Shown: piece by piece, positions 11,274 through 21,250 of the stretch
How positions within the stretch are numbered: the first letter of the stretch is position 1
Layout: each line of letters starts with the position of its first letter
Assembly (NCBI RefSeq): GCF_001507665.1
Contig: NZ_CP013910.1
Coordinates: forward strand, 408,001 to 472,000
Length of the DNA stretch: 64,000 nucleotides
Direction: 5' to 3'
From: Deinococcus actinosclerus
Lineage (GTDB): Bacteria > Deinococcota > Deinococci > Deinococcales > Deinococcaceae
Position numbers and translations under genes: made by a program
Notes under the pieces: generated by a model
Seen by the model: only the letters and a program-made list of their open reading frames with translations
Database searches by the model: none
What the model was told of the DNA's origin: nothing

Positions 11274-11703
11274 GCTGTGCTCCTGGTGCGACCACGCCGG
11301 TTGATGGATAGATGGGTCCGGGCGGTCTGCGTATGGCGTTGGCCGGGGTTCAGGGGTCCTGCCCTGGCTTGGTGTGAAGTGTAATCCTCATTTTCTCACA
11401 GAGGTCTTACGTGACGTGGCATTGTGAAGTCCTCGACTGACGGCTGGCGCTGCCGCTTGACCGACGTCTGAGACGATATGAACGCTTCTTTTTTGACCCT
11501 GGGGTGATTTGTGCCGGCCATGTCAGACCGTCAGGGGTGGGATGGGGTGGTATGCTGCGGGACAGTTCGGCCTGCCTGGCATGGGGAGGCGAATGGGATG
11601 ACCTGCGGGTGTCCCCACACTTGAATTCAGATTGGACGGCGGGAGCGGTTCGGGGTGCTGGTTGCGCCTCGCGCCGCGTGTCCTGCCGGGAGAGAGGCTG
11701 CAT
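11274..11703. other. 430-bp intergenic region between divergent pilA and dnaB
   Basis: This stretch separates the leftward pilin gene from rightward dnaB. It contains a TACACT-type box on the pilA side and a TATGCT box at 11551-11556 on the dnaB side. I see no coding frame I would defend. Confidence 0.4.
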
Positions 11704-13049
<1,346 letters not shown>

Positions 13050-13050
<1 letters not shown>

Positions 13051-13727
13051 TGGCGGAAGAACAGGTCAAGGGAGCTCAGCAGGGCGGCGGGCAGCGTCGC
13101 CGCCGTCGCCGCCGGGGCACCGGGGGGGCGCAGGCGCGGCCCGGTCAGGTCACGAACACGACCGCCACGCCGGTCCCGGCGGCGCCCAGCAAACGCGGGC
13201 AGAAGCGCCCGCTGGCCGACCCGCGCATCGGGGTGGGCTGCATCGTGCTGCGCGGGGACGAGATCCTGCTCGTGCGCGAGCGGGGCCGCTGGTCGCTGCC
13301 CAAGGGTGGCCTGGAGGCCGGGGAGCTCGTGCAGGACGGCGCCCGGCGCGAGACCTTCGAGGAGACCGGACTGGTCGTGGAACTGCGCGACCTGGCGTTC
13401 ATCGTGGAATTCCAGGCGGTCACGTGGGGCCACCACCTCCAGTTCTTCTACACCGGGCGTGAGGTGGGCGGGAAGCTGGAGCCGCGCGACCCCGACCGGG
13501 ACGTGCAGGAGGCGCGTTTCGTGCCGATCCGGCAGCTGCGGGAATTCATCCGTTTCCGGCCCCGGCTGGTGGCGCTGGAGACGTGGCTGCGCGAGCGCCG
13601 TCCGAGGCACTTCGTGTTCAACCTGGACAAGGAACCCGCGATGCTGCGTAAGCGCCGCCGGGTGGGCGAGCCCTCGCCGGGCGCCCGTGCGCCGGAACCG
13701 GAGTTCACGGACGAACCGGACCTGTAA
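13050..13727 (+). CDS. Nudix hydrolase with basic N-terminal extension
   Basis: The 225-residue protein carries a full Nudix box (GGLEAGELVQDGARRETFEE plus TGL), which binds divalent metal and hydrolyses nucleoside-diphosphate derivatives. The first 45 residues are an unusual low-complexity tail with seven consecutive Arg and Gly/Ala, likely to contact nucleic acid or ribosomes. A second basic segment lies near the C-terminus. It is co-translated with dnaB through a 1-base overlap. The substrate is unknown; Deinococcus has many Nudix paralogues. Confidence 0.88.
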
Positions 13728-13813
13728 ACGGACCGGAGTGGAGCGGTGGGCGGTGGCCCGCCGCTTTTCTTGATTTGAAGAATGCCGACTGCTTATTCTG
13801 CTAAAATCGAAGT

Positions 13814-14020
13814 ATGAAGCGAGCGTTCCGCCAGCAGGCCGACCCACTGCCCGCCAGCGGGCGCGGCTACCAGCACGTCTGCCCCCACTGCGCCCAGCCC
13901 ATGACCCTGCACGACCTGCGAGACGGCGACCAGGGCTACTGGTGCCACGCGTGCGGCTGCGGCCACCGGGCCGGCGATCCACCCGCCCAGGCGCTGCGGC
14001 CCCTGCCCCAGGCGGGATAA
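13814..14020 (+). CDS. small zinc-ribbon protein, unknown function
   Basis: A 68-residue protein with CPHC and CHACGC motifs, enough for one zinc ribbon, and an otherwise Pro/Ala-rich sequence. It has its own promoter: a TAAAAT box lies 6 nt before the ATG. No family beyond zinc ribbon is recognised. Confidence 0.6.
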   Translation: MKRAFRQQADPLPASGRGYQHVCPHCAQPMTLHDLRDGDQGYWCHACGCGHRAGDPPAQALRPLPQAG

Positions 14021-14051
14021 ACGCCGCGCCCACTCCGCTATGCTGAGGAAC

Positions 14052-14780
14052 ATGACCCAGCAGACCCCCATCGCTGCCGTGCCCGCAGACACCCCCGTCG
14101 GTGAAGTGCTGGCCGGCCAGGTGATCGCCGTCACCGGGGCGGATCAGGGGTACGGGCGCACCATCAGTGCCGCCCTGGCCCGCGCCGGTGCCAGCGTCGT
14201 CCTGATCGGCAACAACAGCGAGACCCTCGCCGCCGCCGCCAGCCAGCTCGAACAGGCCGGCGGCAACGCCATTCCCATCAAGGCCGACGTGGGCGTGCCC
14301 CTGGACTGGCTGAGCGCCCAGACCCGCATCCTCGACATCTACGGCGCGCTGCACGGCATCGTGCACCTGGCGGACAAACGCGCGCACGCCGAATTCACCA
14401 TGCTCAGCGAGAACGAGTGGATGGACCTGTTCAACTGCAACGTCAAGAGCAGCGTGGCCATCACGCAGATCCTCCGCCGCCGCCTGCCCGGCACCTGGCT
14501 GACCATCATCGGCCCGCACACCGACGAACGCGGCCTGCACGTCCACCCGCAGCGCGGCGCCGTGCAGGGCCTCGTGGAGCACGCCCACCGCGAGCAGCTG
14601 CGCCTGAACCTCCTGCTGCCCTCGCGCGGCAGCAGCGGCGAGGACGCCCTCGACCGCCCGGTCGCCAACGCGGTCCTGGCCCTGGCCGCGCCCGGCATGA
14701 GCGCCCTGCGCGGCAACGTCATCGAGGTGCCCCTCCCGGCCGTGCCGAAACTGCGCGTGCAGGAGGACTACCCCCTGTGA
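14052..14780 (+). CDS. SDR-fold protein lacking the catalytic YxxxK motif
   Basis: The 242-residue protein begins as a classical short-chain dehydrogenase (GQVIAVTGADQGYGRTI, the TGxxxGxG cofactor loop, about residues 23-40). Where the Tyr-x-x-x-Lys pair is expected it reads HPQRGAVQGL, and the preceding catalytic Ser is replaced. It may bind nucleotide without oxidoreductase activity. A TATGCT box 7 nt upstream fixes the ATG at 14052 rather than the one at 14040. A short AGACGG/CCGTCT hairpin follows the stop codon. Confidence 0.75.
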   Translation: MTQQTPIAAVPADTPVGEVLAGQVIAVTGADQGYGRTISAALARAGASVVLIGNNSETLAAAASQLEQAGGNAIPIKADVGVPLDWLSAQTRILDIYGALHGIVHLADKRAHAEFTMLSENEWMDLFNCNVKSSVAITQILRRRLPGTWLTIIGPHTDERGLHVHPQRGAVQGLVEHAHREQLRLNLLLPSRGSSGEDALDRPVANAVLALAAPGMSALRGNVIEVPLPAVPKLRVQEDYPL

Positions 14781-14913
14781 GACGGATTCCGTCTGTTTCG
14801 TTGACAACCCGGAACACCACCGGGTTGCCAACTCCACGCCCGGAACCCGCCCGGCTCCTACTCGCATCCGCTCGGATGGAGCAGGTGCTGCGCACCCTTC
14901 CATCGGAGTGCGC

Positions 14914-15360
14914 ATGAGATGCCCGTACTGCTCCGCGCCGGACAGCAAGGTCGTGAACTCCCGGCCCAGCGACGACGGCGCCAGCATCCGCCGCCGCCGC
15001 GAGTGCCTGAACTGCGCCCGGCGCTTCACCACCTACGAACGCGCGCAGCTCGAACCGCTGATGGTTGTCAAACGCAGCGGCCCGCGCGAGGCGTTCAACC
15101 CCGACAAGCTGCTGCGCGGGCTGGTGCTCGCCACCGAGAAACGCCCGGTGGATCAGGATCTGCTGCGCGCCTTCGCGTACGGTTTCGAGGACGAGGTGCA
15201 GACCGGCGAGATCCGCAGCGAGGAGATCGGCCGCCGCGCCATGACCTTCCTGCGCCCCCTGGACGACGTGGCGTACATCCGCTTCGCGAGCGTGTACCGC
15301 GACTTCGACAGCCTGGAGCGCTTCATCGAGGAGATCCGCGGCCTGAAAGACGAGCAGTGA
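14914..15360 (+). CDS. nrdR: transcriptional repressor NrdR
   Basis: The 148-residue repressor of ribonucleotide reductase genes has the N-terminal four-Cys zinc ribbon (MRCPYCSAPDSKVVNSR and CLNCARRFTTYER) and the ATP-cone domain that senses ATP/dATP (KRSGPREAFNPDKLLRGL). The ATG has a GGAG site 6 nt upstream. It most likely controls nrdJ at 3933, whose promoter lies in an inverted repeat. Confidence 0.95.
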   Translation: MRCPYCSAPDSKVVNSRPSDDGASIRRRRECLNCARRFTTYERAQLEPLMVVKRSGPREAFNPDKLLRGLVLATEKRPVDQDLLRAFAYGFEDEVQTGEIRSEEIGRRAMTFLRPLDDVAYIRFASVYRDFDSLERFIEEIRGLKDEQ

Positions 15361-15365
15361 CCGCA

Positions 15366-15406
15366 AAAGGAGGGCCGCCCGGCTAGGTGCGCGGGCGGCC
15401 CTCCTC
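15366..15406. terminator. bidirectional terminator between nrdR and livM
   Basis: A perfect 13-bp hairpin (GGAGGGCCGCCCG and its complement, loop of ten) separates the convergent nrdR and livM genes and should stop transcription from both sides. Confidence 0.8.
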
Positions 15407-15415
15407 CTGTGCCCC

Positions 15416-16372
15416 CTACCGGCGGCGCCGCCAGTGTTGCAGGGTGCCCACCACGCCCCGGCGGAAGAACAGCACCACCAGCACGAACACCACGCCCGTC
15501 ACGATGCCCACCGGGAGGTTCGCGGTGGTCAGCACGTCGCGCAGCAGCAGCACCAGCCCCGCGCCGATCACCGGCCCGAACAGGGTGGTGGTGCCGCCCA
15601 GCAGGGTCATCATGACGACCTCGCCGGACGTGCGCCAGTTCACGACCTCCAGGCTGACCACGCCGTGCCCGAAGGTGTACATCGCGCCCGCCAGTCCGGC
15701 CAGCCCGGCGCTCAGGAGGAACGCCGTGAACTTGAAGCGCGCGGGGTTGTACCCGACGCTCTGCGCGCGCTGCTCGCTGTCGCGCACCGCCTGCTGCGCC
15801 TGCCCGAAGGGACTGCGGACCGCGCGGTACGCCACGCCGAAGCCCAGCGCGAACAGCACGAGGCACACGTAGTACCGCAACTGCGCGTCACTGAAGTCCA
15901 GCCCCAGGAGGCTGGGCCGCGCGAAGCCCTGCAGGCCGTTCTCACCGCCGGTCAGGTCCGTCCACTGCAGCGCCAGGAACGACACCATCTGCGCGAACGC
16001 CAGCGTGATCATGCTGAAGTAGATGCCGCTGGAGCGCACGCTGAGGAACGCCACCGGGACCGCCAGCGCCAGCGCGCCCAGCGTGCCGCCCGCGATGGCG
16101 ACCGGGACGCTCTGCCCATGCCCCAGCAGGAACGCCGTGAGGTACGCGCTCGTGCCCCAGAACGCCGCGTGCCCGAACGACAGCAGCCCGCTGAACCCGA
16201 ACAGCAGGTCGAACGCCACCGCGAACAACCCCCACGCCAGGATGTCCAGGGCCAGCACTGGATAGATCAAGTGCGGCAGCGCCAGCAGCAGGACACCCAG
16301 GCCGATCAGCCACGCGGCGCGGGTCACGCGGGCCGGATCACGCGTCGCCCCCACCTTCGAGACGGCGCTCAC
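15416..16372 (-). CDS. livM: branched-chain amino acid ABC transporter permease (LivM type)
   Basis: A 318-residue inner-membrane permease with about eight to ten membrane segments and the family signature region (GLFAVAFDLLFGFSGLLSFG, then GHAAFWGTSAY). With LivH it forms the translocation pore of a periplasmic-binding-protein-dependent importer. It overlaps livH by 4 bp and is last in the livG-F-K-H-M operon. Confidence 0.9.
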   Translation of the reverse strand: MSAVSKVGATRDPARVTRAAWLIGLGVLLLALPHLIYPVLALDILAWGLFAVAFDLLFGFSGLLSFGHAAFWGTSAYLTAFLLGHGQSVPVAIAGGTLGALALAVPVAFLSVRSSGIYFSMITLAFAQMVSFLALQWTDLTGGENGLQGFARPSLLGLDFSDAQLRYYVCLVLFALGFGVAYRAVRSPFGQAQQAVRDSEQRAQSVGYNPARFKFTAFLLSAGLAGLAGAMYTFGHGVVSLEVVNWRTSGEVVMMTLLGGTTTLFGPVIGAGLVLLLRDVLTTANLPVGIVTGVVFVLVVLFFRRGVVGTLQHWRRRR

Positions 16373-17259
16373 CGCGCCCCCTCAGGCAGGCCGAACAGCC
16401 CACTGGGCCGCACGAGCAGCACCAGCGCCATCAGGATGAACACCAGCGTGTTCGCGATCGGTGGGTACACGGCGGCGCCCACCGCCGCGAGCACCCCCAC
16501 CGCGAAGCCCGTCACGACGGACCCCAGGATGCTGCCCATCCCGCCGATCACGACGACCGCGAACGTCGTGATGATCAGCTCGGCGCCCATGTACGGCTCG
16601 ACCGAGTAGATCGGGGCGGCCAGCACACCCGCCAGTCCGGCCAGCGCCGCACCCACCGCGAACACCCCGGTCACCCACAGGCTCACGTTGATGCCGAACG
16701 CCCGCGTCACGACCGGGTTCTCGGTGCTGGCGCGGATGATCGCGCCCACGCGGGTCTTCTCGATCACGAACCACGTGAGCAGGCACACGACCAGCGACAG
16801 GGCGATCACGAACAGGCGGTATTTCGGGAACACCACGAAGCCCAGGTTCACCACGCCCGACAGCAGTTCGGGCGGCGAGTACGGGGCGCTCGACACGGCG
16901 AAACGGCTCAGCATCACCTGCTTGACCAGATCCTGCGTGAGTAGCGTCAGGCCGAAGGTCAGCAGCAGGTTGTAACTGGGTTCCAGCCCGTACAGCCGCG
17001 ACAGCAGCCCACGTTCCAGCACCACGCCCAGCAGGCCCACGAGCAGCGGCGCCAGGATCAGCGACGGCCAGAAGCCCAGGCCCAGCAGCTGCCCCAGCGC
17101 GAACGCCGCGAACGCGCCCAGCATGTACAGCGCGCCGTGCATGAAATTCACGATCCGCAGCATCCCGAAGATCACCGCGAGGCCCAGCGACAGCAGCGCG
17201 TAGAACGCGCCGTTCACCAGCCCGTTGAACACCTGAATCAAGAGTAACTGTGTATTCAT
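16369..17259 (-). CDS. livH: branched-chain amino acid ABC transporter permease (LivH type)
   Basis: A 296-residue permease with the LivH pattern NGLVNGAFYALLSLGLAVIF near the N-terminus, NFMHGALYMLGAF, and GGMGSILGSVVTGF near the C-terminus. It pairs with LivM. It is separated from the binding-protein gene by a 95-bp spacer that can fold into a nested hairpin, so expression may be lower than that of livK. Confidence 0.9.
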   Translation of the reverse strand: MNTQLLLIQVFNGLVNGAFYALLSLGLAVIFGMLRIVNFMHGALYMLGAFAAFALGQLLGLGFWPSLILAPLLVGLLGVVLERGLLSRLYGLEPSYNLLLTFGLTLLTQDLVKQVMLSRFAVSSAPYSPPELLSGVVNLGFVVFPKYRLFVIALSLVVCLLTWFVIEKTRVGAIIRASTENPVVTRAFGINVSLWVTGVFAVGAALAGLAGVLAAPIYSVEPYMGAELIITTFAVVVIGGMGSILGSVVTGFAVGVLAAVGAAVYPPIANTLVFILMALVLLVRPSGLFGLPEGAR

Positions 17260-17263
17260 AAGT

Positions 17264-17346
17264 GTCTGAGGGTCTGAAGGTCACAGGGTCTGAGCATCCA
17301 GGGGCAGCGTCTGCCCTTCGACATTCAGACTCTTGGACCCTCAGAC
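17264..17346 (-). promoter_or_regulatory. nested inverted repeats between livK and livH
   Basis: GTCTGAGGGTC (17264-17274) and GACCCTCAGAC (17336-17346) are perfect 11-bp complements enclosing a second hairpin GGGCAG-CGT-CTGCCC (17302-17316). The structure can protect the 3' end of the binding-protein mRNA and attenuate the permease genes. Confidence 0.6.
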
Positions 17347-17354
17347 CGCTTTCC

Positions 17355-18569
17355 TCACATGCGGCACTTGTTCTCGCTCAGGGGCATGAAGGCCTTCGCG
17401 GCGGGAATGGTGTTCAGGCGCTTGTAGATGTCCCCGGCCTCCTTGGACTCGCTCTTGCCCTTGACCTGCACGACCTGCACGTCGAGCAGGACGCGGTGGT
17501 CCTGCGGGCGGATCGTGGCGTTGCGCGCGAAGAAGTCGTCGAAGGCGTAGCCCTCGAGGGCCTTGACGACCGCGTCGCTGTTGTCGGTCTTGGCGCGGGC
17601 CACGGCGCCGAGGTACTGCATGGTCGCGGAGTACACGCCCGCCTGCGCCCAGGTGGGTTTCTTCCCGAAGGCCTTCTCGAAGCGGGCGGCCCACTGGCGG
17701 GAGCGCGCGTCGAAGTTCCAGAACCACGGCACGGTGGCGATCGCACCGGAGAACGCGTCCTGGCCCAGCGCGGCCACGTCGGTCTCGAACAGCAGCCCGA
17801 TGCCCAGGCCGATGCCCTGTTTCTTCAGGCCGAACTCGTTGTACTGCTTGACGACGTTCACCAGATCGTTCCCGGCCTGCATCGTCCCGAAGATCTTGGG
17901 CCGCACGCTCTGCGCCTTGAGGAGGTACGAGCTGAAGTCGGTGTTCGGGAAGGGGGTGGCGTCGCTGGGCGCGGCCAGTTTCCCGCCGTTTTCCTGCACG
18001 GCCGCGACCATCTGCCGGTTCAGGTCCTGCCCGAACGCGTAGTTGGGGTAGATGATGTACCAGCTGTTCCCGCCGCGCTTGGTGACGGCGGTGCCGGTGC
18101 CGTTGGCGAGCATGTAGTTGTCGTACGCGTAGTGGAAGGTGTACTTGTTGCACTTCTCGTTCGTCAGGGCGGTGGTAGCGCCGGTCACGACCATGGCGAC
18201 CGTCTTTTTCTGCCGGGCGACCTCGGTGGCGGCCAGCGCGGCGCTGCTGGTCGGCATGTCCACCAGCATGTCCACGTTCTGGCGGTCGATCATCTCGGCG
18301 GCCTTGTTCCCGGCCACGTCGGCCTTGTTCTGATGGTCCACGCCGATCACGCTGACCTTCCCGGCGTAGGCGCGGTTCGCTTTCATGAAGTCCTCGGCGG
18401 CCATCTGCGCGGCCTTCACGCTGCCCTGCCCGGACAGCTCGGAGTACACGCCGGACAGGTCGGTCAGGACGCCCACCTTGATCCCCCCGTCGGACAGGGA
18501 CTGGGCTGAGGCGGCGGGTGTAAGAAGCAGGGCGGTCAGGGCCAGGATGGCGGTGCGGGTCTTGTTCAT
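17355..18569 (-). CDS. livK: ABC transporter substrate-binding protein (LivK family)
   Basis: A 404-residue periplasmic ligand-binding protein. Residues 1-22 are a Sec signal peptide (NKTR, hydrophobic core, cleavage after ASA). The mature part begins IKVGVLTDLSGVYSELSG, the type I periplasmic-binding fold of the LivJ/LivK/amide-receptor family. The ligand may be a branched-chain amino acid, urea or another amide-like molecule and cannot be fixed from sequence. It lies in the middle of the transporter operon. Confidence 0.9.
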   Translation of the reverse strand: MNKTRTAILALTALLLTPAASAQSLSDGGIKVGVLTDLSGVYSELSGQGSVKAAQMAAEDFMKANRAYAGKVSVIGVDHQNKADVAGNKAAEMIDRQNVDMLVDMPTSSAALAATEVARQKKTVAMVVTGATTALTNEKCNKYTFHYAYDNYMLANGTGTAVTKRGGNSWYIIYPNYAFGQDLNRQMVAAVQENGGKLAAPSDATPFPNTDFSSYLLKAQSVRPKIFGTMQAGNDLVNVVKQYNEFGLKKQGIGLGIGLLFETDVAALGQDAFSGAIATVPWFWNFDARSRQWAARFEKAFGKKPTWAQAGVYSATMQYLGAVARAKTDNSDAVVKALEGYAFDDFFARNATIRPQDHRVLLDVQVVQVKGKSESKEAGDIYKRLNTIPAAKAFMPLSENKCRM

Positions 18570-18626
18570 GGGACAACCTCCAGAGGAGTGAATGGCAGTA
18601 CGGGAATGGGAGAGAGAAGGGCGGGC

Positions 18627-19325
18627 CTACACGCTGAGGTACCGCAGCAGGTCCTCCCGGCGGGCCTCGACCTGCTCACGCAGCACCTCGTCCACGATCT
18701 GCCCGTCCACGAACACGTAATGCCGGTCCGCGAGGCGCGACGCGAACTTCAGGTTCTGCTCGACCAGCAGCACCGCCATGCCGCTCTGGCGCAGCGTGTC
18801 GATGATCTCGCCGATGCGCTGCACGATCACGGGTGCCAGGCCCTCGCTGGGTTCGTCGAGCAGCAGCAGCTTCGGCCCGGCGCGCAGCACGCGCACCATC
18901 GCCAGCATCTGCTGCTCGCCGCCCGAGAGCTTGCTGCCCGGGTGATGCCCGCGCTCACGCAGGACCGGGAACGCGTCGTAGATACGCTCGGTACTCCAGC
19001 CCCTGGGGCGGCTGGGCGGCAGTTCGAGGTTCTCGCGGACGGTCAGGGTGCTCAGGATCGCGCGTTCCTCCGGCACCCACGCCAGCCCCTGCGCCGCCAC
19101 GCGGTTGCTGGGCAGGCGGCTGATGTCCTGCCCACCGAACGTGATCTGGCCCGTGCGGCTGCGCAGCACGCCCATCACGCTTTTCAAGGTGGTGGTCTTT
19201 CCGGCGCCGTTGCGGCCGATCAGGCTGACCACCTCGCCCGGGTTCACGTGCAGGGTCACGCCGCGCAGCACGTGACTCTGGCCGTAGAAGGCGTTCAGGT
19301 CCTGCACCGAGAGCAGCGGCGTCAT
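18627..19325 (-). CDS. livF: branched-chain amino acid ABC transporter ATP-binding protein (LivF type)
   Basis: The 232-residue ATPase has Walker A (GRNGAGKTTT, about residues 37-46), the ABC signature LSGGEQQML, Walker B LLLLDEPSEGLAP and the LivF-typical GLAPVIVQRI stretch. It energises import with LivG. Its ATG overlaps the livG stop (ATGA). Confidence 0.93.
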   Translation of the reverse strand: MTPLLSVQDLNAFYGQSHVLRGVTLHVNPGEVVSLIGRNGAGKTTTLKSVMGVLRSRTGQITFGGQDISRLPSNRVAAQGLAWVPEERAILSTLTVRENLELPPSRPRGWSTERIYDAFPVLRERGHHPGSKLSGGEQQMLAMVRVLRAGPKLLLLDEPSEGLAPVIVQRIGEIIDTLRQSGMAVLLVEQNLKFASRLADRHYVFVDGQIVDEVLREQVEARREDLLRYLSV

Positions 19326-20119
19326 GCGTGCCCCCCGTCGTCGCCCAGGTACGCCTCGATCACGCGCGGGTCGCGCCGCACGTCCTCGTAGCGGCCGCTG
19401 GCGAGCACTGACCCGTACTGGAGGACCGTGATGCGGTCGGCGAGTTCCGCCACGACGCTCATGTTGTGTTCCACGAGCACCACCGTCCGTCCGCGCGCCA
19501 CCTGCCGCACGAGCGCGATCACCCGCGCGATCCCCTCCGAGCCCATGCCGGACGTCGGTTCGTCGAGCAGCAGCACGCGCGGGTCCTGCGTCATGGAAAT
19601 CCCGATCTCCAGTTGCCGCTTCTCCCCGTGGCTCAGGTCCGCCGCCAGCCGCTCCGGCATGCCGCCCAGGCCCACGTCCGCGAGAATCGCGTCCGCCCGC
19701 GCGCCCAGCGACTCCAGCCGCGAGAGGGGCACCCAGAACCGGTGCGGGAGCGGTGTGGGCGACTGGAGTGCCACCAGCACGTTCTCCCGCACGCTCAGGG
19801 TGGGAAACACCGAACTGATCTGAAACGACCGGGACAGCCCCCGGCGCACGATCTCGTAGGGCCGCAGGGTGTCCACCCGCTCGCCGAAGAGGCGCACCTC
19901 GCCCGCCGTGGGTTTCAGGAAGCCCGACAGCAGGTTGAACAGCGTGGTCTTCCCGGCCCCGTTCGGCCCGATGATCGCGTGAATCTCCCCGTCATGAATC
20001 TGCAGGTTCACGTCGTTCGTGGCCCGGAACCCCCGGAAGTCCTTGACCAGCCCCCGCGCTTCCAGGGCAACGGGCGGCGCGGGGGCCGCCTTATCCATGT
20101 GAACCGACGTCGCCGTCAC
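19322..20119 (-). CDS. livG: branched-chain amino acid ABC transporter ATP-binding protein (LivG type)
   Basis: The 265-residue ATPase has Walker A GPNGAGKTTLFN, signature LSHGEKRQLEIG, Walker B VLLLDEPTSGMG, and the LivG-type NDVNLQIHDGEIHAIIG lead. It is first in the operon. The GTG start overlaps the stop of a nine-codon leader frame that has the only good Shine-Dalgarno here (GGGGAGGAGCG), so translation may be coupled. An ATG at 20098 is an alternative start. Confidence 0.92.
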   Translation of the reverse strand: MTATSVHMDKAAPAPPVALEARGLVKDFRGFRATNDVNLQIHDGEIHAIIGPNGAGKTTLFNLLSGFLKPTAGEVRLFGERVDTLRPYEIVRRGLSRSFQISSVFPTLSVRENVLVALQSPTPLPHRFWVPLSRLESLGARADAILADVGLGGMPERLAADLSHGEKRQLEIGISMTQDPRVLLLDEPTSGMGSEGIARVIALVRQVARGRTVVLVEHNMSVVAELADRITVLQYGSVLASGRYEDVRRDPRVIEAYLGDDGGHA

Positions 20120-20145
20120 GGCGCGCCGGATGCCTCGTGTCGCAT
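20116..20145 (-). promoter_or_regulatory. nine-codon leader frame in front of livG
   Basis: ATG after GGAGGAGCG opens a frame of nine codons (MRHEASGAP) whose TGA overlaps the livG GTG. It contains no run of branched-chain residues, so coupling rather than classical attenuation is the simpler reading. Confidence 0.4.
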
Positions 20146-20255
20146 CGCTCCTCCCCTGTGTTGTGTGGTCTGGGAGGAGCCTAGCGGCCGCGCGTCACGC
20201 TGCCGTTACAGTCTGACCGGCCCGGACCGGGACAGTCGAGGGGAGAGGAACCAGT

Positions 20256-20876
20256 TCAGGCCTTGCTGGGGCCGCCCGCCGAGGCCGGACGCGGCACCGC
20301 CGGGGTCTCGTTGCCGGGCGTGTGGCCGCGCACGTCGCGGAGCATCTCGCGGATCAGGGCGAAATCCGCCTCGATGTCCCCGGTGGGCGTCACGTACCCG
20401 ATCACGCCCACCTGCTTGCGGCCCCAGTCCAGCGCGGTCACCGCGACCGGCACGTTCGCCTCCAGCGCCATGTAGTAGAAGCCGGTGCGCCAGTACTCCC
20501 CGCGGCTGCGGGTGCCTTCCGGCGCGACGACCAGCATGATCTCCGGTTCGCGTTCGATCAGGGCGACCACGCCGTCCACGAAGTTCCCCCCGGCGCGGCG
20601 GCGATCCACCGGCAGGCCCCCCACGGCGCGCATGAACAGCCCCACCGGGAACGTGAACAGCTGGTGTTTCGCCACGAAGTGAACCGGGGCGCGCGTGGCG
20701 AACTTGAACATGATGCCGGGCCAGAAGTCCGCGTCGTGCGTGTGCGGCGCGACCGCGCCCACCACCTTCGGGCCGGGTGGGGGGGCCAGCACCGGCGTCC
20801 AGCCCGACAGGCGCAGCGCCGCGAGCGCCAGACGGGAGAACAGGGTGTGACGGCGACCGGGCCAGAGAGCAGACAT
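20256..20876 (-). CDS. 1-acyl-glycerol-3-phosphate acyltransferase-like protein
   Basis: A 206-residue PlsC-family protein. HTHDADFW supplies the HxxxxD-type catalytic motif, and VVAPEGTRSR supplies the glycerol-phosphate-binding EGTRS motif about 80 residues later. It would acylate lysophospholipid at the membrane. The ATG at 20876 is preceded by a TACGCT box 8 nt upstream; a GTG one codon earlier is the alternative. Confidence 0.82.
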   Translation of the reverse strand: MSALWPGRRHTLFSRLALAALRLSGWTPVLAPPPGPKVVGAVAPHTHDADFWPGIMFKFATRAPVHFVAKHQLFTFPVGLFMRAVGGLPVDRRRAGGNFVDGVVALIEREPEIMLVVAPEGTRSRGEYWRTGFYYMALEANVPVAVTALDWGRKQVGVIGYVTPTGDIEADFALIREMLRDVRGHTPGNETPAVPRPASAGGPSKA

Positions 20877-20986
20877 CACTGTGCAGCGTAGCGGGGTGTC
20901 ACGTCACTGCCCGCAGGTTTGAACGCGGTTCAGAAAAACCATGCTCTGCCGGAAACGGACGCGCCGTTGCCTGCCCGGCGGTCCGC

Positions 20987-21082
20987 TCAGCGGCGGTCGC
21001 GGCGCGGCGCACCGGGGCGCTCCTGCCACGCCGCGAGGATCAGGGACACCACGATGACCAGACCAGCCAGAAGTAGTTCCAT
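20987..21082 (-). CDS. 31-aa single-pass membrane microprotein
   Basis: An ATG with AAGGAG 8 nt upstream opens a 31-codon frame: 20 hydrophobic residues (LLLAGLVIVVSLILAA) then a basic tail (PGAPRRDRR). A positive-inside tail after a transmembrane helix is typical of bacterial membrane microproteins. No homologue is recalled and the role is unknown. Confidence 0.5.
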   Translation of the reverse strand: MELLLAGLVIVVSLILAAWQERPGAPRRDRR

Positions 21083-21250
21083 AGGGGGATTCTCCTTTTC
21101 TTTATCTGACGTTAAGGTCACAGCCCGGTGTCAGGCCATGAAAAACGTCTCAAGATCAGATGAAGACCGCTGAGGTGGAGTGAACCGCCCCACGATACCC
21201 ACGGCCCGCGAACCCTGTCAAAACCCCACCCCCACCAGGCCCACACCCTG

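Noticed and set aside
14801..14829. nrdR promoter from a perfect TTGACA
   Set aside because: No -10 box at 16-18 bp; the TTGACA overlaps a CAACCCGG/CCGGGTTG hairpin, so its role is unclear.
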